From an uncultured Eubacteriales bacterium (GTDB taxonomy: Bacteria > Bacillota > Clostridia > Oscillospirales > Acutalibacteraceae), in the NCBI GenBank assembly GCA_934725345.1, contig CAKVBG010000009.1, positions 1 to 25,544 of the forward strand: a stretch of 25,544 bases of DNA. Direction: 5' to 3'. The notes under the pieces are model-generated. The model did no database searches, was not told where the DNA came from, and was given only the letters and a program-made list of their open reading frames with translations. Positions 16,516 to 24,074 of the stretch are shown here, piece by piece. The stretch's first letter is position 1. Each line of letters begins with the position of its first letter. The position numbers and the translations under genes are program-made.

Positions 16516-17667
16516 ATGGCAGAAATAAACAAACGTTGTGACTATGTGGTAATTGCAAATATTTTTGAAAGTCCTGAAGTTAGCGTACTCATCGGATACA
16601 AAGGAGAGAATAATCTAGATAATCTTTATGTCATAAACGAGTTTGAGTACAAAAAAGAAGAACTCGAAACATTCAAAGAACTTTTCTCAATTTACGACTC
16701 CCCTCAAAGGCCAAAGGAGTTTGTTGATTTTTTCGTAGAGAATGATAAGTTCTATAGTGTATTTAAGTACGTAGAAACGGAGGATATATCTCGAAAATTT
16801 AGGTTCGGTTTTAACGCCTTCTCATTTGATGATAGATGCACCTTCTTGGAGGACATTCTAATAAGGATAGATAAAATCAAAAATTTCCCAGCAGTTATCC
16901 GAGGATGTTTGACCGAACCCGAAAATCTCAGAGTAGATGAAGAAAAAAATATACATTTGATTTATAATTTGAAGAATATTGTAAAATATAAATCTGAGGA
17001 TGCCGAAGATCTAATAGCTAAAAATATCAGCAATATAATTTATATTCTTCTCAAGCCCGAAGCGGATGCAAAGTTTAATAAAAGTCTTCATATCGTGATT
17101 GATAAATGTAAGCGCAGGGTTTACCGTTCTATACCGGAAATGGTAATTGATTTAAAAAAAGCCGAAAAGATATGTAAGACGAGCTCTTGGTGGGGATATT
17201 TCAAGCACCAGTTAGGAGTCCATAAATCGTTTATAAAACAGGTTGCAAAAGCAGGAATATACTTCTTACTTCTATCAGGGGGTGTTTACCTTTTATATTC
17301 TAAACTAACTGAAGGTCAAAGGTCCGGAACTGCCCCGACGGCTGTAACTATTGGAGAAATTTCATACACCGGCGATGTCGAAGACGACTCGGATAAAACT
17401 GTTTCAACTGAAAACGTGGACAATCAAACTGGAAGCGAGTCCAACTTGGACATTGTTTTAAGCGAAGGCTTAGATATTGATTATGAAGATTATATAGTTC
17501 AGTACGGTGACACTATAGCTTCGATTTGCAGCAATTACTATAAAGACTCCAAGTATATAACCGCTATAGCATCTTTCAACGGAATTGGAACAGATGAAAA
17601 GCTCACCGCTGGGACAATCCTCAAGTTACCAAACCGTACTGCGATTGCACTTTATATTTCCAAATAA
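16516..17667 (+). CDS. Predicted pseudokinase - transmembrane - LysM protein
   Basis: 383 residues. Residues 8-220 resemble a degenerate protein-kinase fold. A hinge-like FKYVETEDI is followed by CLTEPENLRVDEEKNIHLIYNL (131-152), which matches HxDxKPENxLVDxxxNIxLIDFG with the catalytic Asp and DFG Asp both lost. A C-lobe-like CKRRVYRSIPEMVIDLKKA follows. One membrane segment lies at 243-262, then an acidic extracellular linker, and a LysM domain at 325-373 (YIVQYGDTIASICSNYY to GTILKLPN). LysM binds peptidoglycan or other GlcNAc glycans, so the protein would link a cytoplasmic pseudokinase to the wall, an arrangement analogous to PASTA kinases. The LysM and membrane calls are firm; the pseudokinase call is my reading of motif order. 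It diverges from the cyclase-like gene and precedes the LCP gene. Confidence 0.75.
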   Translation: MAEINKRCDYVVIANIFESPEVSVLIGYKGENNLDNLYVINEFEYKKEELETFKELFSIYDSPQRPKEFVDFFVENDKFYSVFKYVETEDISRKFRFGFNAFSFDDRCTFLEDILIRIDKIKNFPAVIRGCLTEPENLRVDEEKNIHLIYNLKNIVKYKSEDAEDLIAKNISNIIYILLKPEADAKFNKSLHIVIDKCKRRVYRSIPEMVIDLKKAEKICKTSSWWGYFKHQLGVHKSFIKQVAKAGIYFLLLSGGVYLLYSKLTEGQRSGTAPTAVTIGEISYTGDVEDDSDKTVSTENVDNQTGSESNLDIVLSEGLDIDYEDYIVQYGDTIASICSNYYKDSKYITAIASFNGIGTDEKLTAGTILKLPNRTAIALYISK

Positions 17668-17751
17668 TTGTGTATCAAAATTTTCTTGAAAAATCTGAAA
17701 TTAGAGTTTAGAATTAAAGTGATTATAAAAGTAACTTTAGTGGGAGAACAA

Positions 17752-18894
17752 ATGAATAAATTTAAAAAAAATTACCCTGTGCATTCTAAGAAGTATGCCT
17801 TTGGAAATGAGTTATCAGATAGAGAAGTTGAAATTCCTAAAAAGAGCAGAGAAAATGTTCAATATGTAGATGTGTATTCTTCGGACTTCAAAAGAAAGAA
17901 AAGAAGAAAAAAGGTTCCAATTTTGAGAGTATTTGTATTCACGTTCTTTTTGATTATCGGACTCGTTGGTGGAATGATGATTTATGCTTATAACACTCTT
18001 AATTCTTTCAACTACGAAGAAATCTACACAGACACAAATAATGTGAGTTCAACAGAAGAATTTTCAAATGTTGATGGCCTATTCAATGATAGTAAAGTGT
18101 TGAACGTTTTGCTTATAGGAAGCGATTCGATGTCTGTGGGAGATCAAGGACGCAGCGACTCTCTGCTGATACTTTCACTCAACATTAGGACTAAAAAAAT
18201 AAAAATAACTTCATTGATGAGGGATACTTGGATAGAAATTCCTGGTCATGGAAAAGATAGATTAAATGCTGCATTTGCTTATGGTGGTCCAAAGTTGACT
18301 ATTGAAACAATTCAGAACAATTTTGGGATTTTAATAGATAGATTTGCTTGTGTGGATTTTGAAGGATTTTCTAAAATAATAGATGCTTTAGGTGGAATAG
18401 ATATAGAGCTCACAGCAAAGGAATGCAAGTATATCAATAGTAATTCAGGAATCAAACCTGCTTTAAAAGGTCCGGGAATTAACCATTTAAGCGGTGTACA
18501 AGCACTGCACCATTCTCGAAACAGGGATAGCATTGGCTCAGACTACGACCGTACAAGCAGGCAGCGTCAAGTTCTAAAGGCGGCGGTAGAGGCATTAAAA
18601 AATGCTGGAGTTGGAAAGGTAACAGAAATGATATCTAACTTAGCGCCTTTAGTAACTACCAACTTTAAGACCGCTGAAATTACTCGTCTGGCGACACGTT
18701 GTATGACATATTTAAATTATCCAATCGAAGAGTATAGAATTCCCGCTGATGGAAATGTTAGGGATGAAACGTATGGTCAAAAAATGGTACTGGTTATAAA
18801 CAATATGCAGAAAGCAAGGGCAGATTTGAAGAAATTTATATATGAAATGGACGAACAGCAGGATAATAGTAATAAAATAAAAAATAATTATTGA
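17752..18894 (+). CDS. LytR-CpsA-Psr (LCP) family glycopolymer transferase
   Basis: 380 residues from ATG 17752, preceded by GTGGGAGAA; the frame is open back to TTG 17668, directly after the previous stop, but that start has no good ribosome-binding site. A basic cytoplasmic head (KRKKRRKK) and one membrane segment (about 56-80) lead to an extracellular LCP domain. Its landmarks are VLLIGSDS, GRSDSLLILSLN, ITSLMRDTWIEIPGHG, LGGIDIEL, LSGVQALHHSRNRDS and DYDRTSRQRQ. The conserved Asp and Arg residues that bind Mg and lipid pyrophosphate are present. LCP enzymes attach teichoic acids, capsule or other glycopolymers to peptidoglycan. The S10-operon promoter starts at its stop codon. Confidence 0.95.
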   Translation: MNKFKKNYPVHSKKYAFGNELSDREVEIPKKSRENVQYVDVYSSDFKRKKRRKKVPILRVFVFTFFLIIGLVGGMMIYAYNTLNSFNYEEIYTDTNNVSSTEEFSNVDGLFNDSKVLNVLLIGSDSMSVGDQGRSDSLLILSLNIRTKKIKITSLMRDTWIEIPGHGKDRLNAAFAYGGPKLTIETIQNNFGILIDRFACVDFEGFSKIIDALGGIDIELTAKECKYINSNSGIKPALKGPGINHLSGVQALHHSRNRDSIGSDYDRTSRQRQVLKAAVEALKNAGVGKVTEMISNLAPLVTTNFKTAEITRLATRCMTYLNYPIEEYRIPADGNVRDETYGQKMVLVINNMQKARADLKKFIYEMDEQQDNSNKIKNNY

Positions 18895-18919
18895 TTTTTT
18901 GAAAATACTATGGTAAAAT
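18891..18919 (+). promoter_or_regulatory. Candidate promoter for the S10 ribosomal operon
   Basis: TTGATT at 18891-18896 (overlapping the LCP stop codon), a 17-bp spacer and TAAAAT at 18914-18919. It is the best sigma-A match in the gap upstream of rpsJ and would give a leader of about 245 nt. Confidence 0.6.
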
Positions 18920-18924
18920 AAAGC

Positions 18925-19163
18925 GGTGTGGCTGCTACGATGTGCGTTGAAGCGGGAGGTTGCAACTCAGAGTTGGTTATTTCCGTGGAGTATGTCCGAT
19001 TTTAAACCGGGCGAAAGTTTTTTGGGTTTTTATTTAAAAAATTCAGTGCTTTTGTGTTTTTCGGGTTAAACGTAGTTGTTTATCCGTTTTTATTTGCGCA
19101 AAATTAGAAACACCCGGATGAGTTGATGCTCCAGAGCAGACTCACTACTTTTTATTAAGGAGG
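18925..19163 (+). promoter_or_regulatory. rpsJ leader: Structured 5' leader of the S10 operon
   Basis: No coding sequence is visible in the 276 bp between the LCP gene and rpsJ. Possible stems are CAACT/AGTTG with a 3-nt loop at 18963-18975; ATCCG (19082-19086) with CGGAT (19115-19119) enclosing the palindrome TTTGCGCAAA (19093-19102); and GAGT/ACTC at 19120-19143 enclosing GCTC-CA-GAGC, just before AAGGAGG (19157-19163). S10 operons are often autoregulated by a ribosomal protein (L4 in E. coli). A regulatory leader is therefore plausible, but the structure is read by eye and the ligand is unknown. Confidence 0.5.
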
Positions 19164-19170
19164 CGATTTA

Positions 19171-19482
19171 ATGTCGGCGAAGGAAAAGATGAGGGTTAGG
19201 ATTAAAGGTTACGATTCTCGTTTAGTTGACCAAGCGGCACAAAAGCTAGTTCAGACGGCTTCTAGAACGGGCTGCAAAATTTCGGGTCCAGTACCATTAC
19301 CAACCGAAAAACAAGTTATAACCATTCTACGTTCCGTTCACATAAACAAAGATAGTCGTGAACAATTTGAAATGAGAACTCATAAGAGACTCATTGATAT
19401 CTTGAAACCCTCAAACAAAACTGTTGATTCTTTAATGAATCTTGAACTCCCCGCAGGTGTTGAAATTGAAATTAAGCTTTAA
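19171..19482 (+). CDS. rpsJ: 30S ribosomal protein S10
   Basis: 103 residues, the usual length; first gene of the S10 operon. S10 sits in the 30S head and, as NusE, also joins antitermination complexes. Recognisable family features are MRVRIKGYDSRLVDQAA near the N-terminus, SGPVPLPTEKQ in the middle loop, and RTHKRLIDILKPS with LPAGVEIEIKL at the end. AAGGAGG at 19157-19163 gives a spacing of 7 to ATG 19171. Rather ordinary in sequence; the interest lies in its long leader and in the hairpin between it and rplC. Confidence 0.98.
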   Translation: MSAKEKMRVRIKGYDSRLVDQAAQKLVQTASRTGCKISGPVPLPTEKQVITILRSVHINKDSREQFEMRTHKRLIDILKPSNKTVDSLMNLELPAGVEIEIKL

Positions 19483-19508
19483 TTTTATAAGCTTGCGATT
19501 GGGGTCAT

Positions 19509-19528
19509 GTTGGTGCGAGAGTGCCAAC
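19509..19528 (+). promoter_or_regulatory. GNRA-capped hairpin between rpsJ and rplC
   Basis: GTTGGTGC and GTGCCAAC pair over 8 bp (two G-U pairs) around a GAGA tetraloop closed by C-G. It lies 13 bp before the rplC ribosome-binding site. There is no T-run, so it is not a terminator; a processing or translational control site is possible. Confidence 0.5.
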
Positions 19529-19553
19529 CAATAACCTAAATAGGAGGAAGAAA

Positions 19554-20186
19554 ATGAAAAAAGCAATTATAGGTAAAAAAGTAGGCATGACTCAAATATT
19601 TGATGAACAAGGCAAAGTTGTACCGGTTACTGTTATCGAAGCTGGTCCTTGTATTGTTTCTCAAAAGAAGACTGTTGAAGTTGATGGTTACAATGCAATT
19701 CAGGTGGGATTTGGAGATTTAAGACCTAAGCAAGTCAATAAGCCGATGAAAGGTCACTTTGACAAAGCTAACGTAGCGCCAAAACGTACACTCAGAGAAT
19801 TCCGTCTGGAAGATACAAACGCTTACAACGTTGGAGATCTTATCAAAGCTGATGTTTTTGCAGCTGGAGATAAAATTGATGTTGTAGGAACCAGCAAAGG
19901 TAAAGGCTGGGCCGGTGTTATCAAACGCTGGAACTTTAGGAGACTAAAAGAAACTCATGGTTCCGGACCGGTAGTTAGAAAAGGTGGTTCCATCGGAGCT
20001 TGTTCTGACCCTTCAAGAGTATTTAAAGGTAAGAAGATGGCAGGTCACCTCGGAGCTGAAAGAGTTACCGTACAAAACTTAACAGTGGTTAAAGTAGATG
20101 TTGAAAATAATCTAATTGCAATAAAAGGTGCAGTGCCAGGACCTAAGGGCGGCATAGTCTTAGTTTGCAATAGTGTTAAAGCATAA
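19554..20186 (+). CDS. rplC: 50S ribosomal protein L3
   Basis: 210 residues. L3 is an early-assembly 50S protein whose central loop approaches the peptidyl-transferase centre. The start is ATG 19554, 6 bp after AGGAGG (19542-19547); the in-frame extension to TTG 19521 lies upstream of that site, partly within the preceding hairpin. MKKAIIGKKVGMTQIFDEQG is the canonical N-terminus. FRRLKETHG and GGSIGACSDPSRVFKGKKM form the central loop, and GHLGAERVTVQNL includes the usual methylated-Gln region. Next gene rplD follows 16 bp later. Confidence 0.98.
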   Translation: MKKAIIGKKVGMTQIFDEQGKVVPVTVIEAGPCIVSQKKTVEVDGYNAIQVGFGDLRPKQVNKPMKGHFDKANVAPKRTLREFRLEDTNAYNVGDLIKADVFAAGDKIDVVGTSKGKGWAGVIKRWNFRRLKETHGSGPVVRKGGSIGACSDPSRVFKGKKMAGHLGAERVTVQNLTVVKVDVENNLIAIKGAVPGPKGGIVLVCNSVKA

Positions 20187-20202
20187 GGAAGGAGGAATTT
20201 TA

Positions 20203-20826
20203 ATGCCTAATATAGCAGTGCTTGATATGAAAGGTAAAGAAGTAGGAACAGTAGCTTTACCGGATTCTATTTTTGGAATCAAACCAAACGACGCAGTTAT
20301 GCATGAGGCAGTTGTTAATCATCTTGCTAACAAACGTCAAGGCACACAAAGCGCTTTGACTCGTGCTGAAGTTTCAGGTGGTGGAAAGAAACCATGGCGC
20401 CAAAAAGGCACAGGCCACGCACGTCAGGGTTCTATCAGAGCTCCTCAATGGAGACACGGTGGTATAGTGTTTGCACCAAAGCCACGTGACTACAGCTACG
20501 TGATTAACAAAAAAGTTAGACGTCTTGCACTTAAATCTGCATTGTCAAGTAAATTTATTGAAAGCAATATTGTTGTTTTGGATTCTATCTCCTTAGAAGA
20601 GTACAAAACTAAAGCAATAGTTGAAATGCTTGGTGCAATCGATGCAACTAAGAAGCCTCTTATAATACTTCCAAATATGGATGTAAAAATCATTCGCTCC
20701 ACACGCAATATTCCGGGTGCGAAGACCTCTCAAGTTGGAGGCTTGAATACTTACGATATTATCAATGCTAAAAAGTTGGTAATCGTTAAAGACGCAATCA
20801 GTAAAATCGAGGAGGTGTATGCGTAA
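20203..20826 (+). CDS. rplD: 50S ribosomal protein L4
   Basis: 207 residues. L4 lines the exit tunnel and in E. coli represses its own S10 operon. The start is ATG 20203 after GGAAGGAGGAA; the frame is open back to 20173 within rplC, but only this ATG is correctly spaced and gives the family N-terminus MPNIAVLDMKGKEVG. The long tunnel loop is clear: SALTRAEVSGGGKKPWRQKG, TGHARQGSIRAPQWRHGG and VFAPKPRDYSY. The stop overlaps the rplW start as TAATG. If the upstream leader is a feedback target, this protein is a candidate ligand by analogy only. Confidence 0.98.
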   Translation: MPNIAVLDMKGKEVGTVALPDSIFGIKPNDAVMHEAVVNHLANKRQGTQSALTRAEVSGGGKKPWRQKGTGHARQGSIRAPQWRHGGIVFAPKPRDYSYVINKKVRRLALKSALSSKFIESNIVVLDSISLEEYKTKAIVEMLGAIDATKKPLIILPNMDVKIIRSTRNIPGAKTSQVGGLNTYDIINAKKLVIVKDAISKIEEVYA

Positions 20827-21116
20827 TGTTGGCACACGACATTATAATAAAACCCATCATAACCGAAAAGACAATGGGTGGAATGCCTGACAAAAAATAC
20901 ACCTTTAAAGTGGCAAAGGATGCTGGAAAATTAGCAATTGCAAAAGCAGTTGAAGAGATATTTAAAGTAGAGGTTTTGAAAGTAAATACTTTAAATGTTC
21001 GCGGAAAAATGAAACGCAAAGGTAAATTTCATGGATATACTTCTTCCTGGAAAAAAGCCTATGTAACATTGAAACCAAACAGCAAAGCCATTGAATTCTT
21101 TGAAGGAATAGTATAG
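20826..21116 (+). CDS. rplW: 50S ribosomal protein L23
   Basis: 96 residues, standard bacterial length. L23 forms part of the exit-tunnel rim and docks SRP and trigger factor. DIIIKPIITEKTM at the N-terminus, KYTFKVAKDAGKLAIAKAVE, and NVRGKMKRKGKFHG with WKKAYVTL are family landmarks. It starts on the A of the rplD stop (TAATG), with GAGGTG just upstream inside rplD, so translation is coupled. A 95-bp gap to rplB follows, containing a small hairpin (GGAAG 21162-21166 with CTTCC 21173-21177). Confidence 0.98.
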   Translation: MLAHDIIIKPIITEKTMGGMPDKKYTFKVAKDAGKLAIAKAVEEIFKVEVLKVNTLNVRGKMKRKGKFHGYTSSWKKAYVTLKPNSKAIEFFEGIV

Positions 21117-21211
21117 TCCCTGTTTATCACAGTTGTTTGGCTAGAAGGTTAAGCAGATTAGGGAAGAGTCAGCTTCCGCAAAGCTAAATTTTTAAGGAGA
21201 GTGAAAAAGTT

Positions 21212-22045
21212 TTGGCAATAAAAAATTATAAACCAACAACCCCTTCGAGAAGAAATATGTCCGTGATAGACTATTCTGAACTTTCGAAGGTAAAACCAGA
21301 AAAAAGCTTGCTTCGTCCTTTGAACAAATTTTCCGGACGTAACAGCTATGGAAGAATAACCGTCAGACATAGAGGCGGTGGAAGCAAGAGAAAATATCGT
21401 ATTATTGACTTTAAACGTAATAAAGTAGGTACCCAGGGTGAAGTTATGACCCTCGAGTATGATCCTAACAGATCCTCTAACATTGCACTTGTTAAGTATG
21501 CCGACGGAGAAAAAAGATATATCATTGCTCCTCAAGGCCTTAAAGTTGGACAAAAAATAAGTGCTGGTTCAGAATCAGATATCATTTTAGGTAACGCTTT
21601 ACCCTTAATGAACATTCCTGTAGGTACGTTTATTCATAACGTAGAGCTATATCCCGGAAAAGGTGCACAGCTTGCCAGAGCAGCAGGAATCATGGCTCAG
21701 TTGATGGCTAAAGAAGGAAAAATGGCACTTCTTAGATTACCTTCAGGTGAACTTAGAAACGTTCCTCTTGAATGTATGGCAACGGTTGGCCAAGTTGGTA
21801 ATATCGAACACGAAAACGTGAAGATAGGTAAAGCTGGACGTAAACGCCATATGGGTTGGAGACCAACTGTTCGTGGTTCTGTTATGAACCCATGCGATCA
21901 CCCCCACGGAGGCGGTGAAGGTAGAGCTCCTATCGGACGTCCCGGACCTACAACACCTTGGGGTAAACCGGCTCTTGGTTACAAGACACGTTCTAAGAAG
22001 AATCCTTCAAATAAATATATTGTTAAACGCAGAAATGGCAAATAA
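21212..22045 (+). CDS. rplB: 50S ribosomal protein L2
   Basis: 277 residues, the usual length. L2 is required for subunit association and peptidyl-transferase activity. The start is TTG 21212, about 10 bp after AAGGAGAG, giving the canonical MAIKNYKPTTPSRRNMSV. GRITVRHRGGGSKRKYRIID is the N-terminal RNA-binding loop. VMNPCDHPHGGGEGRAPIG contains the conserved histidine next to the peptidyl-transferase centre, followed by GPTTPWGKPALGYKTR. The non-ATG start is one of several in this operon. Confidence 0.98.
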   Translation: MAIKNYKPTTPSRRNMSVIDYSELSKVKPEKSLLRPLNKFSGRNSYGRITVRHRGGGSKRKYRIIDFKRNKVGTQGEVMTLEYDPNRSSNIALVKYADGEKRYIIAPQGLKVGQKISAGSESDIILGNALPLMNIPVGTFIHNVELYPGKGAQLARAAGIMAQLMAKEGKMALLRLPSGELRNVPLECMATVGQVGNIEHENVKIGKAGRKRHMGWRPTVRGSVMNPCDHPHGGGEGRAPIGRPGPTTPWGKPALGYKTRSKKNPSNKYIVKRRNGK

Positions 22046-22066
22046 TAGGGAAAGGAGTTTGATAAA

Positions 22067-22345
22067 GTGAGTAGAAGTTTGAAAAAAGCACCTTTTGTAC
22101 AACCGGTTCTTCTTAAAAGAGTTAATGAACTCAATAAGACTGGTGAGAAAAAAGTGTTGAAAACATGGAGCAGATCGTCAACCATTTTCCCAGAGTTTGT
22201 AGGACATACGTTCGCGGTTCATGATGGACGCAAACATATTCCAGTTTATGTGACGGAAGATATGGTAGGACATAAACTAGGTGAATTTGCTCCCACAAGA
22301 ACGTTTAAAGGCCATGCTGGATCAAAAACAACGGCTAAGAAATAA
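22067..22345 (+). CDS. rpsS: 30S ribosomal protein S19
   Basis: 92 residues, the usual length. S19 lies in the 30S head near the A-site finger and pairs with S13. It begins with GTG at 22067, 9 bp after AAAGGAG (22051-22057), giving MSRSLKKAPFVQPVLLKRV. Other landmarks are KTWSRSSTIFPEFVGHTFAV, HDGRKHIPVYVTEDMVGHKL and GEFAPTRTFKGHAG. It sits in the conserved place between rplB and rplV. Confidence 0.98.
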   Translation: MSRSLKKAPFVQPVLLKRVNELNKTGEKKVLKTWSRSSTIFPEFVGHTFAVHDGRKHIPVYVTEDMVGHKLGEFAPTRTFKGHAGSKTTAKK

Positions 22346-22367
22346 CTGTTGAAAGGAGTTGTAATAT

Positions 22368-22703
22368 ATGGAAGCAAAAGCACATTTGAGATTTGCTCGT
22401 ATATCTCCAAGGAAAGTTTCTATAGTATTGGATTTAATTAGAAACAAACCTGTGGAATATGCAATGGCCGTCTTAAAACACGTTCCTAAGTCAGCGTGTG
22501 AATATCTTGAGAAGTTACTCAAGTCTGCGGTGGCAAATGCAGTAAATAACAATCAAATGGATGTTACTCGTTTGTATGTATCTGAATGTTTTGCGTGCCC
22601 AGGGCCGATTCTTAAGAGAATCAGACCAATGTCTAAAGGCCGGGCTTACAGAATAGAAAAAAGAAGCTCACATATTACTATAGTCCTAAGGGAAAAAAAT
22701 TAG
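22368..22703 (+). CDS. rplV: 50S ribosomal protein L22
   Basis: 111 residues. L22 spans the exit tunnel; its beta-hairpin borders the macrolide site. The N-terminus MEAKAHLRFARISPRKV, the helix LDLIRNKPVEYAMAVLK, and the hairpin region PGPILKRIRPMSKGRAYRI followed by KRSSHITIVL match the family. The hairpin loop looks normal; no resistance-type insertion or deletion is evident. The start is ATG 22368 after GAAAGGAG. rpsC follows after 18 bp. Confidence 0.97.
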   Translation: MEAKAHLRFARISPRKVSIVLDLIRNKPVEYAMAVLKHVPKSACEYLEKLLKSAVANAVNNNQMDVTRLYVSECFACPGPILKRIRPMSKGRAYRIEKRSSHITIVLREKN

Positions 22704-22721
22704 TAGAAAAGGAGGTTGACT

Positions 22722-23414
22722 ATGGGACAGAAAGTAAATCCTTGTGGATTTCGTGTTGGAGTTATTAAAAATTGGGATTCGAGATGGTTTGTAAAAAAGA
22801 AAGATTTTGCAAATGCTTTGATTGAAGACTACAATCTTCGTAAGTTGTTATTGAAGAGACTTAAACCAGCCGGAGTCCCTAAAATCGAAATCGAAAGAGA
22901 TAACAACAAAATTCGTTTGCACATTCATTGCGCTAAGCCCGGAGTCGTGATTGGTAAGGGTGGCGTTGAAATTGATAAACTTAAGGCTTATTGCCAAAAA
23001 ATCACTAATAAGCCAGTTATCATAAATATTGTTGAGATTAAAAATTCTGATATGAATGCTCAACTAGTTGCTGAAACAATTGCAACTCAACTTGAAAAGA
23101 GAGTTTCCTTCAGACGTGCTCTTAAACAAGCTATGGGACGTTCCATGAAAGCTGGAGCAAAAGGAATTAAAACTCAAGTTTCAGGACGTTTAGGCGGAGC
23201 TGAAATTGCTCGTACAGAACATTATCACTAAGGTACGATTCCTTTGCAAACAATCCGTGCTGATATCGACTATGGTTTTGCAGAAGCAGCCACAACCTAC
23301 GGAGGTATTATCGGAGTAAAAGTTTGGATTTATAAAGGAGAAATTCTTGTAAATTCTGCAAGCAAGGGGTCTGTGAAAGGAGGCGGAGCCAGTGCTGTTG
23401 CCAAAAAGAACTAA
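22722..23414 (+). CDS. rpsC: 30S ribosomal protein S3, interrupted by an in-frame TAA at codon 170
   Basis: S3 forms part of the mRNA entry helicase of the 30S subunit. The start is ATG 22722, 6 bp after AAAGGAGG (22708-22715), giving MGQKVNPCGFRVGVIKNWDS. The KH domain with its GxxG loop (PGVVIGKGGVEIDKL) and the C-terminal domain are normal. After GGAEIARTEHYH comes TAA at 23229-23231. The same frame then continues without a break as GTIPLQTIRADIDYGFAEAA to VAKKN, ending at TAA 23412-23414, inside the rplP start region as in ordinary operons. The family has Glu (YxEGxxPL) where the stop lies, so one G-to-T change (GAA to TAA) explains it. Full length would be 230 residues; as written the product ends at residue 169. 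A base-calling error is the simplest reading; a real nonsense mutation or readthrough cannot be excluded. Confidence 0.9.
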
Positions 23415-23817
23415 GTATAGAAAAGTCCATAGAGGCAGAATGAAAGGTAAAGCAATCAGAGGAAGTCACGTTTCTCACGGCGATTTCGGTCTTCAGGCTT
23501 TGGAACCCGCATGGATAACTTCCAACCAGATTGAGGCCGCACGTATTGCAATGACTAGGTTCTGCAAAAGGGTTGGTAAAGTTTGGATAAAAATATTCCC
23601 TGATAAACCCGTAACTAAAAAACCTGCTGAAACCCGCATGGGTAAGGGAAAAGGTTCTCCAGAGTTTTGGGTAGCGGTTGTTAGACCAGGCAGAATTATG
23701 TTTGAAATAGGGGATGTTCCTGAGCAAACTGCAAAGGAAGCAATGCGTTTAGCAGCTAACAAGCTCCCTATAAAATGTAAGTTTATAAGAAAGCAAGAAA
23801 CGGATGGTGAGGTTTAA
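23392..23817 (+). CDS. rplP: 50S ribosomal protein L16
   Basis: 141 residues, close to family length. L16 organises the A-site region of the 50S subunit. It starts with GTG 23392, 8 bp after AAAGGAGG (23376-23383), and overlaps the 3' end of rpsC by 23 bp, a common arrangement. MLLPKRTKYRKVHRGRMKGK, FGLQALEPAWITSNQIEAAR, VWIKIFPDKPVTKKPAETRM and GKGKGSPEFWVAVVRPGRIM are diagnostic. It ends with TAATG, overlapping rpmC. Confidence 0.98.
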   Translation: MLLPKRTKYRKVHRGRMKGKAIRGSHVSHGDFGLQALEPAWITSNQIEAARIAMTRFCKRVGKVWIKIFPDKPVTKKPAETRMGKGKGSPEFWVAVVRPGRIMFEIGDVPEQTAKEAMRLAANKLPIKCKFIRKQETDGEV

Positions 23818-24038
23818 TGAAAAATTCAGAAATCAAAAAATTAACAGTTGCAGACTTAACTGCAAAGTTAAAAGACCTTAAATCCGAACTTTTCAATCTT
23901 AGATTTCAACTCGCCATAAATCAACTTGAAAATCCTATGAGGATAAGAACAGTTAAGAGAGATATCGCGAGAGTACAAACTTTCATAAGAGAAAAAGAAT
24001 TAAACGAACAACTTAGCAGTGCAGTTGTAGCAGAGTAA
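23817..24038 (+). CDS. rpmC: 50S ribosomal protein L29
   Basis: 73 residues, a two-helix protein at the exit-tunnel rim next to L23. MKNSEIKKLTVADLTAKLKD, LFNLRFQLAINQLENPMRIR and VKRDIARVQTFIRE are the family pattern. The start shares an A with the rplP stop, and its ribosome-binding site (GGTGAGG) lies within rplP, so translation is coupled. A 36-bp gap precedes rpsQ. Confidence 0.97.
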   Translation: MKNSEIKKLTVADLTAKLKDLKSELFNLRFQLAINQLENPMRIRTVKRDIARVQTFIREKELNEQLSSAVVAE

Positions 24039-24074
24039 TTTTGACTCAACATACCGAGAGGAGGATGAATTGTT

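Noticed and set aside
18995..19035. Intrinsic terminator/attenuator at the CCGGG...TTTTTT stretch in the S10 leader
   Set aside because: T-runs are present but I could not find a strong GC stem directly before them; not reported as a terminator.
23229..23414. Reassignment of TAA as a sense codon
   Set aside because: TAA is the natural terminator of many intact genes here (glnS, rpsJ, rplC, rplD, rplB, rpsS, rplP, rpmC, rplN, rplX), so a code change does not fit.
23308..23727. 139-codon minus-strand open frame
   Set aside because: It lies opposite rpsC/rplP, has no ribosome-binding site and no recognisable product; a shadow of conserved coding sequence.
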